Shown here: in pieces, positions 1 to 9,520 of the stretch
How the letters are laid out: every line of letters begins with the position of its first letter
Numbering within the stretch: the stretch's first letter is position 1
NCBI GenBank assembly: GCA_036936605.1
Contig: JAUPFV010000002.1
Location: 202,205,273-202,269,272 of the forward strand
From: Limnanthes douglasii subsp. nivea
Taxonomy: Eukaryota > Streptophyta > Magnoliopsida > Brassicales > Limnanthaceae
Direction: 5' to 3'
Length of the DNA: 64,000 nucleotides
Program-made: the position numbers and the translations under genes
The notes under the pieces: model-generated
Databases searched by the model: none
What the model saw: the letters and a program-made list of their open reading frames with translations, nothing else
Told to the model about the DNA's origin: nothing

Positions 1-360
1 CAAAAGCTGCGAAAGCTCTGGCGCGGTTCAAAAAAGACCGTGACGACCAAGCTCGGCAGTTGGTTGCAGCAAAATTCTAGAGCCGCTTTTTTCCGTCCCT
101 TTGTGGCAAAGAAGACAAAGGAAATTGTTGACCTCCAAGCCGCAAATGACCTTTTCGCTGTGAAGTTTGAAAATTTGATGGAGAAAGAACTCGCCAAAGC
201 CAAAGCTTCTTACGTTTTAAGCCTGCATAACCGGTTTCCCGACCTTGCTCTTGGATAATTGTTGTTAGATATTTCTGAAGCAGACCGCCTGTCCGGAGTA
301 GTCTGTGAAGATGAAGAATCAAATTCCTCAGAGACTGTCCCTGACAATGAAGATTTTTAA
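1..360 (+). pseudogene. C-terminal remnant of the antisense ORF of a Tat-type Ty3/gypsy element
   Basis: The plus strand encodes a charged, probably coiled-coil stretch (ARFKKDRDDQ, then KKTKEIVDLQAANDLF and LMEKELAKAKASY) ending in an acidic tail (SEADRLSGVVCEDEES) and a TAA near 358. It needs frame changes near 80 and 255 to read through, so it is broken. The neighbouring pol remnant (1023-2912) lies on the other strand, so this ORF is antisense to its own element. That is the same arrangement as the intact antisense gene at 9521-12518, which ends with a similar coiled coil and acidic tail. The rest of the ORF lies outside the window. The protein's function is unknown. Confidence 0.55.
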
Positions 361-453
361 ATTTTTGCCCCTCTTGTTTTTTATCTAATTTCCCAAGTTT
401 CGATGCTTTTTGTTGTTCTGTTTTGTAGCCAGTTGGGCAAAAGAACCCTTTCT

Positions 454-815
454 GTAGATCAATGTTTAATTGAAAGTTTCCCTTTAGGGTCGGGAATAAA
501 TGTGCATCAGTTGAAAACTGAAAAACTAATTAAGGTTATGTAGGTCAATATTTAATTGAAAGTTTCCCTTTAGGGTCGGGAATGAACGTGGATCAGTTAC
601 AAACTGAAAAACCAATTAAGGTTCTATAGATCAATATTTAATTGAAAGTTTCCCTTTAGGGTCAGGAATAAACGTGGATCAGTTAAAAACTGAAAAACCA
701 ATTAAGGTTCTGTAGATCAATACTTAATTGAAAGTTTCCCTTTAGGGTCGGGAATAAACGGAGATCAATTGAAAACTGAAAAACCAATTAAGGCTCTGTA
801 GATCAATTGAGATCG
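454..815. repeat. 86-bp tandem repeat, four copies plus a partial one
   Basis: Units start at 454, 540, 626, 712 and 798, an exact 86-bp period. Each contains GATCAATATTTAATTGAAAG and TTTCCCTTTAGGGTCGGGAA with few changes. The block sits between the integrase end and the antisense ORF of the minus-strand gypsy remnant. Variable tandem repeats at this position are a described property of Ogre/Tat elements. Confidence 0.9.
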
Positions 816-1022
816 TCAAAAGTTGTCTACCAGCTCGTCAGCTGATGGAGTTTCTTTTGAAACTGTCTTTCGAATTTTTGAAGGCAAAATGAGTAGATTA
901 AAAAGATCGGTTGCCATGGATGCCTCATTAAAACCTTTTCGCGCCACCAAGGTAGGAAATAGTGCGTCCCCGACCAAGATTTTTTACATAAACGAGAATA
1001 ATTACAAGGAAATTAAAAGAAA
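816..1022 (-). other. 3' untranslated spacer of the gypsy remnant
   Basis: Non-coding stretch between the integrase stop (minus strand, 1023) and the tandem repeat. At 922-952, read on the minus strand, it has the block GGTGGCGCGAAAAGG followed by TTTTAATGAGGC. The same block follows integrase in the other two gypsy elements (9091-9119 and 15094-15125). Confidence 0.6.
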
Positions 1023-2912
1023 TTAATTCAAATACATCTTCAGGTGTTCAATATCACAGGGGAGCCTTAACAAACGTCCGTGCTTGTCTTGTAATCGATA
1101 CGTCCTGCTCTTGACTCTTTCCACTACCTGATATGGGCCTTCCCAATTCGGGGCAAGTTTGCCGAGTCTTCTGTCCTTAATGTGTTGAAAAACTCTTCTC
1201 AAAACTTTGTCTCCGACTTTGAACTCTCATCGGCGTACTTTCGACGCGTATCGGCTCCTCATTAAGGTCTGATAATGTAGCGAATTCAGCTGAGCTCGGC
1301 TCTATTTTTCCTCTACTAAATCAAGAGCTAGTCGCCTGTCATCCCCATTTATGTTTTCATCATAGCTCCCGATCCTGAAAGATGGGAAAATTGATTCCGC
1401 GGGGGTGACCGCATCCATCCCATAGACCAAGGCGTAGGGCGATTCTTGAGTCGTCGTTCGGGGAGTGGTGCGGTAGGCCCATAGTACTTCTTGTAGATAA
1501 TCTGGCCATTTGTCGGCTTTTTCTTCCAGGTTCTTCTTGAGTTTGTCTATGATAGTCCGGTTTGTGACCTCGACTTGCCTGTTTTACCGAGGGTGGAAAG
1601 GAAAAAAGGATTTCATCTCGTTGCTATCAAAATGCAGTCCATTATCCATCGTGAGTCTTTGTGGGACCCCAGATCTGCAGCAGATGTTTGACCAAATGAA
1701 CTTGATGATATATTTAGTCTTTGTTCCCGACAGTGCTTGGCTTCTACCCATTTTGAAAAGTAATCCACCGCCACCACTATCATTTTTCTTGCGTCGGATG
1801 CCATCGGTAATGGTCCTACTAAGTCGATTCCCCATCGGTCAAAAGGGAGGCCTTCCGATATTGATTCCAAAGAGGTTACGGGCATATGGATTGCGTTCGC
1901 GAATCTTTGACAAGTGCCGCACGTTTTTACTATATCCCTAGCATCGACGTTTATTGTTGGCCAATAAAAACCGACAAGAAAAATTCTCCTTATTAACGCT
2001 TTGTAGCCGTAATGAGCGGCCCCCTCACCATCATGCAATTCAGACACAATTATCTGTGATTTATTCGTCCCCAGACATCTTAGAAAAGACCTGTTAAAAT
2101 ATTTCTTGTGTAGTATTTCTCCTAAGAGAACGTATCCCCGAGCCTTGTTTCGCACTTTTCTGGCCGACACACTATTTTCCGGTAACGATCCTTCTGCCAA
2201 GAAACCTATGATGTCACTCCTCCAATCTGACAAGGCTATCGAAGATATCTGGCAGGTGATCTCTGGTCGATTTCCCAGTTCTATTCTTTTGATAATCGAA
2301 GGGTTTTCTTGCATTGTTACCCAAGGGTAACTGCTTGAGCAGGATGCTGATGCGAGAGAATCTTCAATCGCATTTTCGGCCCTGGGGACATGTTCATATG
2401 TTACCTTGGCAAACAATGCGGCTAACACACGCAACGCCGCTAGGTACCGAACCATGAGCTCTTTCCTAGCTTCTGACGCTCCCGAGGCTTGTTTTATTAG
2501 CAGCTGAGAATCACTACTGAGGCGTATATGTCTGGCTCCACACACTTGTGCTAACCTCAAATCATCTAAAGCAGCCTCATACTCAGCCTCGTTGTTAGAC
2601 GTGGTAAAACCAAATCGGATCACCTAGTGCATCATTATACCCGTAAGGGTGATTATTTGTACACCCGCACCGCAACCGCTAACGTTCGACCCTCCATCAG
2701 TTCTAATAATCCATTCAACTTGCTTCTCTTCCTCGGGGGATTCCACTTTTTCTGGTCGGTTGGAATGAAATTCGACTAAGAAATCAGCCAAGGCATGACC
2801 CTTAACGACCGTTCTTGGCTCAAAATTGATATCAAAGTCGCCCAGTTTGACCGAACATTTGGACATTCGTCCCGACATGTCTGGGCGCTGAAGCACATAT
2901 TTGAGTGGAAAC
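1023..2912 (-). pseudogene. Ty3/gypsy (Tat) pol remnant: RNase H and integrase
   Basis: Read on the minus strand from 2912, the end of the first RNase H-like region and linker (GRMSKCSVKLGDFDI, then ALADFLVEF) leads into a second RNase H (WIIRTDGGSNVSGCGAGVQI). Integrase follows: the zinc-binding region (ELHDGEGAAHYG, CGTCQRF), the core start (RWGIDLVGPLP, VDYFSKWVEA) and, after several frame breaks, the C-terminal LAPNWEGPY-like region ending at 1023. Two RNase H regions in series identify the Tat lineage. Gag, protease and reverse transcriptase are missing because the remnant is cut at 2912 by the 5' LTR of the next element. Frameshifts near 1660-1835 and 2620 show it is dead. Confidence 0.85.
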
Positions 2913-3327
2913 TGATGAGTCCGAATTCAGCATGCTTCCCGGACGCGGACAAATCAGTCCAAGGCCACCGGACCGGACAGACCGGACAGATCACTTTGAA
3001 CACTATGACCATAGGACTGTTCGAACTATGACAAAAGTACTAAAAAACCTAAACACTTCTTGACTAAGCTACTTGCTCTCCTGCTTAGAGCTCATGGGTC
3101 TTTGAACATGACCCGGGTCCATTAAACATGACCCGAAAGCCCATAAGGGCCCAAACATCAGGGTATAAATACCCAACCACGTGCATTAACTAGAGGAAAT
3201 GAAAATTAATTGCTACCAAGCTGCTTAATTATCTCTACTCTCTACTTTAAACTCTTACGCCCACATACTTCCTTAAAATACCAACTGAAATTACTAGCCT
3301 ACCCTCATGCGATTATTATCCACACCA
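2913..3327 (+). repeat. 5' LTR of the Tat element
   Basis: Begins TGATGAGTCC and matches 12953-13350 to position 3307. It probably continues to CACACCA at 3327, because the primer-binding site starts 3 nt later and the gypsy LTR at 59986-60339 ends with the same CCACACCA before the same primer site. A TATA box (TATAAATA, 3164-3171) lies inside. CCGGAC-type motifs are repeated near 2990. Confidence 0.88.
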
Positions 3328-3330
3328 AAT

Positions 3331-3346
3331 TGGCGACCACAGTGGG
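3331..3346 (+). other. Primer-binding site
   Basis: TGGCGACCACAGTGGG begins 3 nt after the LTR. It starts with TGG, as expected for complementarity to a tRNA 3' CCA end. The primer tRNA is not assigned here. The same site occurs on the minus strand at 59971-59982. Confidence 0.7.
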
Positions 3347-3399
3347 AGGAGAAGGTGCCTGAATCAAGCATTCAAAACCAGCTAAGAAAATATGTCTGA

Positions 3400-5319
3400 A
3401 TGAATCCGGACAATCCAGAGCTACCACCGGCTTTGCTCGAAGTGGTGGAAGAGAATGATGAATACACTGTCGAAGAGCGTGATAGGCTAAAGTGTGAAAT
3501 AGAAGCTCTGAGGGATGAAAAGGCCAAGATGGGCGTGAAAGAAAAATCCAAAGCATCGGTTGCTCATCACACCGATAACCCCAGAGAGCATGGGTCTTCA
3601 AAAACTCATGTGAGCACCAAAAAGACTCATGCCAGTTCTAAAAAGTCTCACCGGTCCAAGCCTGTGGAGAGTTCTGACTCGAGTTCAGAATCTTCTAATA
3701 GCTCTTCGGACAGTGAGGGAGTTGAAAAATCCTCGTCCTCTAGCAGCGATGAGGGTCGAACTAGAAAGAAACAAAGGCAGATCAAAAAGTATTCAAGAAA
3801 AAGGGAGACAGGGAAAAATGAAGAAGAATATTGGAAAAGGGTCATCACACAGCCGGAGGCATGTGGACAAGATGCTGATGGATCCCTTTGCCTTCCACGA
3901 TGAACCAAGTATCTTTGCAACTTCCAATGAGGATACTGTGTTCAGTCGTGGAAAGAATTGGAGGCAATCTCCATTGTCTTCTAAAATTCTATCCGGAAAC
4001 CTCCCCAAGAGGTTTGACAGCACCAAAATAGAGAAGTACGATGGCAGTACTGATCCGGACAACCATCTGGAGCAATTTAAAAACTTCATGATGAACTTTG
4101 ACGATGATGATAAACTACTTTGTAGGGCATTCTCCCAATCCTTTACGGGGAGTGCTCTGAAATGGTACAACAGCCTGCCTCAGGGTTGTATTAAAGATTT
4201 CGATACGTTTTGGGTGGCCTTTCGAAGGCAGTTTGTAGGGAGTAAAGAGCTGAAGGGCAATGGAGACACAATAATCCATTGTGCCCAGGAACCAAATGAA
4301 TCTTTGAAAGAATATATAAGTCGTTTTGTGAACACCAAGAATGGGTTGGCTGATTGCTTCGAACAGGTGGCAATAGCACCCCTAAGGCAAGGTTTGAATC
4401 CAGGCAATCTAGCTGATTCAGTAACCAGGAAGAAGGCCATGACCTGGGGAGGGTTGCTGAATCAGGTTGGCAAACAGATAAATGTTGATGAAACAAAGAA
4501 AACCAGGATGCACAGGCAGGTGAGGTCTACCCCAGTGGCACCAAGTCCCAATCAAAATCAGTCCGGGAACAAAGCAAGAGAAACCGGACAGGGGCATGGT
4601 AGAGCAAAAGCTCAGTCTCAGCCAGCTGCTCCTGCTCAGAGTAAGCAATCCAGAAATAAAAGAGGGACATGGGTGCAACCGGAGTGGTTCGCGAAGTTAA
4701 AAGAAAGTGTGGCCACTATTTTTGATAAAACAAAGGATGAGGTGCATTACCGGAGACCGGCAACACTGCAGTCTCCCAAGAGCATCGCAACAACTCTTTT
4801 TGCCAATATCACAATGATATTGGTCATACCACCAATGACTGCATAGCATTGAAGCAAGAAGTTCAAAACTTGATTGAAAGGGGGAAGCTAGGAGCTTACG
4901 TTAAAAGAAGAGGAGGCAACAGGCCTGACAACACTCACCGGGTTGGTCCAAGTAATGCTGCTCCGGAGGGGGCCATGGTTATAGTTGAAAGGTTTGACGT
5001 GGAATCTGAATACTTGGATCCTGATCCAACTCGAAACAGAGTGGGTGCTATAGAGAAATGTTCTAGATCAGTCTCCTGGCTCATTAAGTTTTTCGAGTCG
5101 CTTACAATTTTCGGAGGAGACACTATGACAGCTCTTACTGCTTCTTCGAGGAAGAGGCATGTTCATACTTTAGCCTCCCAGCTAGAAAGAGGCATGACAT
5201 CCTATCAGTCACCAAACTCATTTCCCTTCATTGTGTTTGATGAAGATGATTTAAGAAACATTGTTGGCCCTCATGAGGATGCTGTTGTCATAGGAGCATC
5301 TATAGGGGCAATGACATAA
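3400..5319 (+). pseudogene. Tat element gag, frameshifted
   Basis: Gag forms the virus-like particle that packages the element's RNA. A Ser/Lys-rich N-terminal part (3400-3850) joins, after a frame change near 3850, the retrotransposon gag core (EKYDGSTDPDNHLEQFKNFM, AFSQSFTGSALKWYNSLP, EPNESLKEYISRFV), at about 4020-4480. A basic Gln-rich linker follows. Near 4800-4850 a zinc-knuckle-like segment (CQYHNDIGHTTNDC) is read in another frame, then KQEVQNLIERGKLG and the lead-in to protease up to 5319. At least two frameshifts break it. The start is taken at 3400 because the ATG at 3391 runs straight into a stop. Confidence 0.85.
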
Positions 5320-5330
5320 GACGAATCCTG

Positions 5331-8300
5331 GTGGATACTGGAAGCTCAGCCAATATCCTTTTCCTAACCACTTACAAGAAAATGAAAAATCCAGCTGTAA
5401 TTCAGAATTCGGACAGGTCAATCGTGGGCTTCACAGGCAGCTCAGCAGATGTGATCGGAGAGTTCGAAGAAGAGGTGTTATTGGGCAAGGGCCCTTTCAA
5501 GAAAATGGTCAGAATACTCTTTATTGTGGTGGATTGTCCCACTTGCTACAATGCTATTCTGGGGAGGTCTTGACTCTCTAGGATGCATGCAGTGGCTTCA
5601 ACAGTCCACCAATGCTTGAAGTATGCTGCTCAGGAGCAGGTTGGAGTTGTCCGGAGCAGCCAAAAGATTGCAAGAGAATGTTATGCCACTGCCTTGGCTC
5701 CTCGAACGCTGGGGGCAGTCCGTATCAATGAACAATAGCAGTTTGAGGGCCTTTCTGGGGGTGAGGGTGAAATTGATGACCCCAGGGAGACCCCCGGAGT
5801 GTTGATACCAGTTGAAGAGGTGTAAACACACTGTTTGGAAGATGGGAAAAGTGTCAAGATAGGATCTAAAATGCCACCTATGTTGAAGAATGAAATGTTG
5901 AAGTTTTTAAAAAACCATCAGCACGTTTTTGCTTGGTGCAATGCTGATGTTACTGGAGTCCCATCAGAAGTAATATCACATCAACTATCAATCCGGAGAG
6001 ACGTAGCACCAGTAGTTCAAAAAAGAAGAGCTTTTTCCAAAGAAAAAGCTGATGTCATTGTACAAGAGGTTGACAGGCTCACAAAGATGGGGCATATCAA
6101 GGAGTCTCAATACCCTGTGTGGACTGCCAATCCTGTCTTGGTGAAAAAGAAGAATGGCAAGTGGCGCATGTGCATTAACTTCACAGACCTCAATAGAGCT
6201 TGCCCAAAAGACTTGTATCCGGTCCCCCGGATTGATCAGTTAGTAGACTCTACCTCTGGGAATAAGCTGCTTTCCTTTATGGATGCTTTCTCCGGATACA
6301 ATCAGATTCAAGTAGATCCAAGGGATCAAGAGCATACCACATTTATCACAGACAGAGGTCTTCATTGCTACAAAGTTATGCCATTTGGTTTGAAAAATGC
6401 TGGGGCTACTTATCAGAGGTTAGTCAACAAGGCATTTGCTGATCAAATTGGAAGAAATATAGAAGTGTACATTGATGACATTATGGTAAAGAGCGTACAT
6501 GAGCAGTTTCACTTGTCTAATCTCCAAGAAACTTTTGCCAACTTGGTAAAAGTGAATTTGAAGTTAAACCCTGAAAAGTGTGTGTTTGGAGTGCAGTCCG
6601 GGAAGTTTCTAGGCTATATCATAAGTGAGCATGGAATACAGCCCGATCCGGACCAGCTAAATGCTCTTTTCCAGATGGAACCTCCTCGAAACATTAAAGA
6701 AGTACAACGGTTAACGGGGAGGTTAGCTGCCTTAAACAGATTTATCTCAAGGTCTTCGGACAGGTGTGCTCCTTTCTTTCAAACTTTGAAGGGTGCAAAG
6801 GGCTTTGATTGAACCCCGCAGTGCGATGAGGCTTTCAATGAGATCAAGAAACACCTGTCCTCCCCCAAAACTTTGTTCAAGCCAGTCGATGGGGAGACTC
6901 TCTTTGTATACTTGGCAGTTTCAAGTTGTGCCATCAGTGCTGTGCTGGTAAGAGAGGTCGATAGTCATCCCCATCCAGTGTACTACATCAGCAAAAGCTT
7001 GATAGATGCAGAGAAGCGTTACTTAAAACTTGAAAAATTAGCATTAGCCCTGGTGGTAGCTGCAAGGAAGATGAGGCCTTATTTCCAGGCTCATCCTATC
7101 ATCGTCCGAACCTCTTTTCCCCTAAAGAATGTCCTTCAAAAAGCAGACATTTCGAGCAGAATGACTAAGTGGTCAGTAGAGTTGGGGGACTTTGACATAG
7201 ACTTTGCTCCCTGAACAGCAGTCAAAGCCCAAGCTGTGGCTGATTTTCTGGTCGAATTCCACTCCGACAGGGATTCAGAGCAAGCTACTGATATAAAAGA
7301 TAAAAAAGTATGGGTCGTCCGAACAGATGGTGGATCTAGCACAATGGGATGTGGTGCAGGAGTATGTTTAACTTCCCCGTACGGAGATAAGATGTACCAG
7401 GCTATTTGTTTTGCTTTCAGGGCATCTAATAACGAGTCCGAATACGAAGCAGCTATAGCTGGGTTATAGTTAGCCCACATTTGTGGGGCCAAGAGGGTGA
7501 AGCTGTTAAGTGACTCCCAACTACTTATCCACCATGCCCAAGGCCAATATGAGGCTAAGAAGGAGCAACTTGTGAAGTATTTACTCCTCCTAAAAAATGA
7601 AGCGCTTAAGTTTAAAAGTGTTGTCTATGAACACATTCCCCGGGCAGAAAATGAGCTAGCAGACTCACTAGCAACCGTAGCCTATACGGAGTCATACCCA
7701 TGGATCCATGTGCTTGAAATCCCCTCCATCCAACTTTGTAAGGGTAAATAAGAGGAAATTTTTGAAATACAAGTGAAACAACCTCAAGACTGGAGGTTTC
7801 CTCTCTTACAATATCTCTCCGATGGTGTTGTGCCTCCGGATAAGTCACTAGCCAGAACATTGAAACACAAGGCTCGTGGTTTCATCATATTGAGAGAAGT
7901 GTTATACAAGAAATCTTACAGTAAACCTCTCCTACGCTGTTTGGGGGATGAAGAATCACAAATGGTCCTCTCCGAATTGCATGATGGTGAGGGATCAGCC
8001 CATTGTGGGTTTAGAGCTTTAACAAGAAGAGTTTTCCTCTTCGGTTACTATTGGCCATCAATCATGAAAGATGCTAAGGAATTGGTGAGGAGGTGTGACC
8101 CATGCCAGAGGTACAACAATGAAATTCATGTACCAGCCATTCCTTTAGAATCAATTTCTGAGCCTATTCCTTTTGCTCGATGGGGATTGGATTTAGTAGG
8201 GCCTCTCCCTGTGGCGTCCGGAGGGCGCAAAACTATAATTGTGGTCATAGACTACTTCTCGAAGTGGATAGAAGCAGCCCCTCTAGCAGGGACAACATCA

Positions 8301-9026
8301 AAATCTGTTATAAAATTCATTCTATCCAACATATATTGCAGATTTGGTGTCCCACAGAAAATAACAACGGACAATGGGCCACAGTTCAACAATAGAGAAA
8401 TGGAGAGCTTCTGTGCCTCGAGGGGTATACAACATTGTTTTTCTTCACCTTTCCACCCACAAGAAAATGGGCAAGTTGAAGTGGCTAATAGAACTATACT
8501 GTCCGGCTTAAAGAAGAATTTGGAAGGGGCTGCTGGGAAGTGGCCTAGTTATTTACAAGAGGTCTTGTGGGCCTACCGGACAACACCTAGGGCTGCAACA
8601 CAAGAATCACCCTTTGCCTTGGTCTATGGGATGGATGCAGTAGCTCCCATAGAAGCAACTCTCCCCTCGTTTCGTGTTCACAACTTCTCCGAACATGCTA
8701 ATGAGGTGGCAATTAGAGGTCAACTTGATTTGATAGAAGAAAGACGAGTTAAAGCTCACCTTAGAGTTGCACACTATCAAGGTTTGATGAGAAGTCGGTT
8801 TTCTTCTAAAGTTAAAAGAAGAGATTTCAAACCTGGGGACAAAGTATTAAGGAAGGTCTTCTTACACACTAAAGAAAAGCTCTTCGGAAAGCTGGCCCCA
8901 ACTTGGGAGGGTCCGTATATCGTTGTTGAAAGAATTAAGCACGGAACTTATTGGTTGGAAGACAAAGATGGCAGAGTTCTAACACATCCTTGGAATATCG
9001 AGCATCTCCGAATGTACTTGGAATAG
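5331..9026 (+). pseudogene. Tat element pol: protease, reverse transcriptase, two RNase H domains, integrase
   Basis: One reading frame (positions divisible by 3) runs the whole length, interrupted by stops at 5571, about 5748, 5823, 6810, 7212, 7467 and 7749. Protease has DTGSSANIL near 5337. Reverse transcriptase (5835-6812) has WRMCINFTDLN, SFMDAFSGYNQI, MPFGLKNAGATYQRL and the catalytic YIDDIMVK. The first RNase H is at 6830-7210. The second, archaeal-type RNase H starts VVRTDGGSSTMGCGAG (7310-7690). Integrase (7773-9026) has the zinc-binding region ending CDPCQRY, the catalytic core RWGLDLVGPLP / TTDNGPQF / HPQENGQVEVANR with all three acidic residues, and the C-terminal LAPTWEGPYIV region. 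The integrase segment is intact; only stop codons kill the polyprotein. Confidence 0.93.
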
Positions 9027-9520
9027 CACTTGTATAAATATTTACTTGTTTAAACATCCATGTAAATATTTGGGGGCATACTCTTTCCTCCCTGGTGGCA
9101 CGGAGAGGTTTTAATGAGGTGTCCGGGCTGTTAAATAAAATTCAATGCCTTCTTAAAAAATTTCTAAGTATTTTTTAAAGTTTTGTCCCTTGTCATACTA
9201 TCCGGACTGAAATATCTAAGGGCTATTTAAACTCTAGCCGGAGAATTTAAACACTCTCACAATGCAACAACTAAAGGCTACTTAAACTCTGGCTATCAAA
9301 ATTAAAATGAACAATGAAAGAAGATGATGGTTGCACAAAACAAAGATATTCATTGAATGAAATAACTTAAACTTGCCTTGGCCTTCCAAGGACTTTTAAA
9401 TAGTCAAGATACAGCACAAAAAACCTGTCCGGTCGAGCACCGGACACCATTACAAAAAAGAGTGCATTGGCCTTCCAAGGACTTTAGTCTGAATAAAAAA
9501 TAAACAAAGTAAATCATAAC
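9027..9520. other. Untranslated region between integrase and the antisense gene
   Basis: Contains the conserved post-integrase block (CCTGGTGGCACGGAGAGG then TTTTAATGAGG, 9091-9119), an imperfect duplicate around AAACTCTAGCC (about 9220 and 9270), and two copies of TTGGCCTTCCAAGGACTTT (about 9377 and 9469). No protein-coding signal is visible. Confidence 0.6.

Noticed and set aside
1510..1941. Plus-strand 143-aa ORF
   Set aside because: It lies opposite clear integrase coding sequence and has no domain of its own.
2776..3012. Minus-strand ORF MVIVFKVICPVCPVRW, also at 12711-13052
   Set aside because: It is a shadow of the two gypsy LTRs and differs outside them.
3907..4680. Minus-strand ORFs opposite gag and pol of the Tat element
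   Set aside because: No recognisable domains, and the plus strand carries the known retroviral-type domains; these are shadows.
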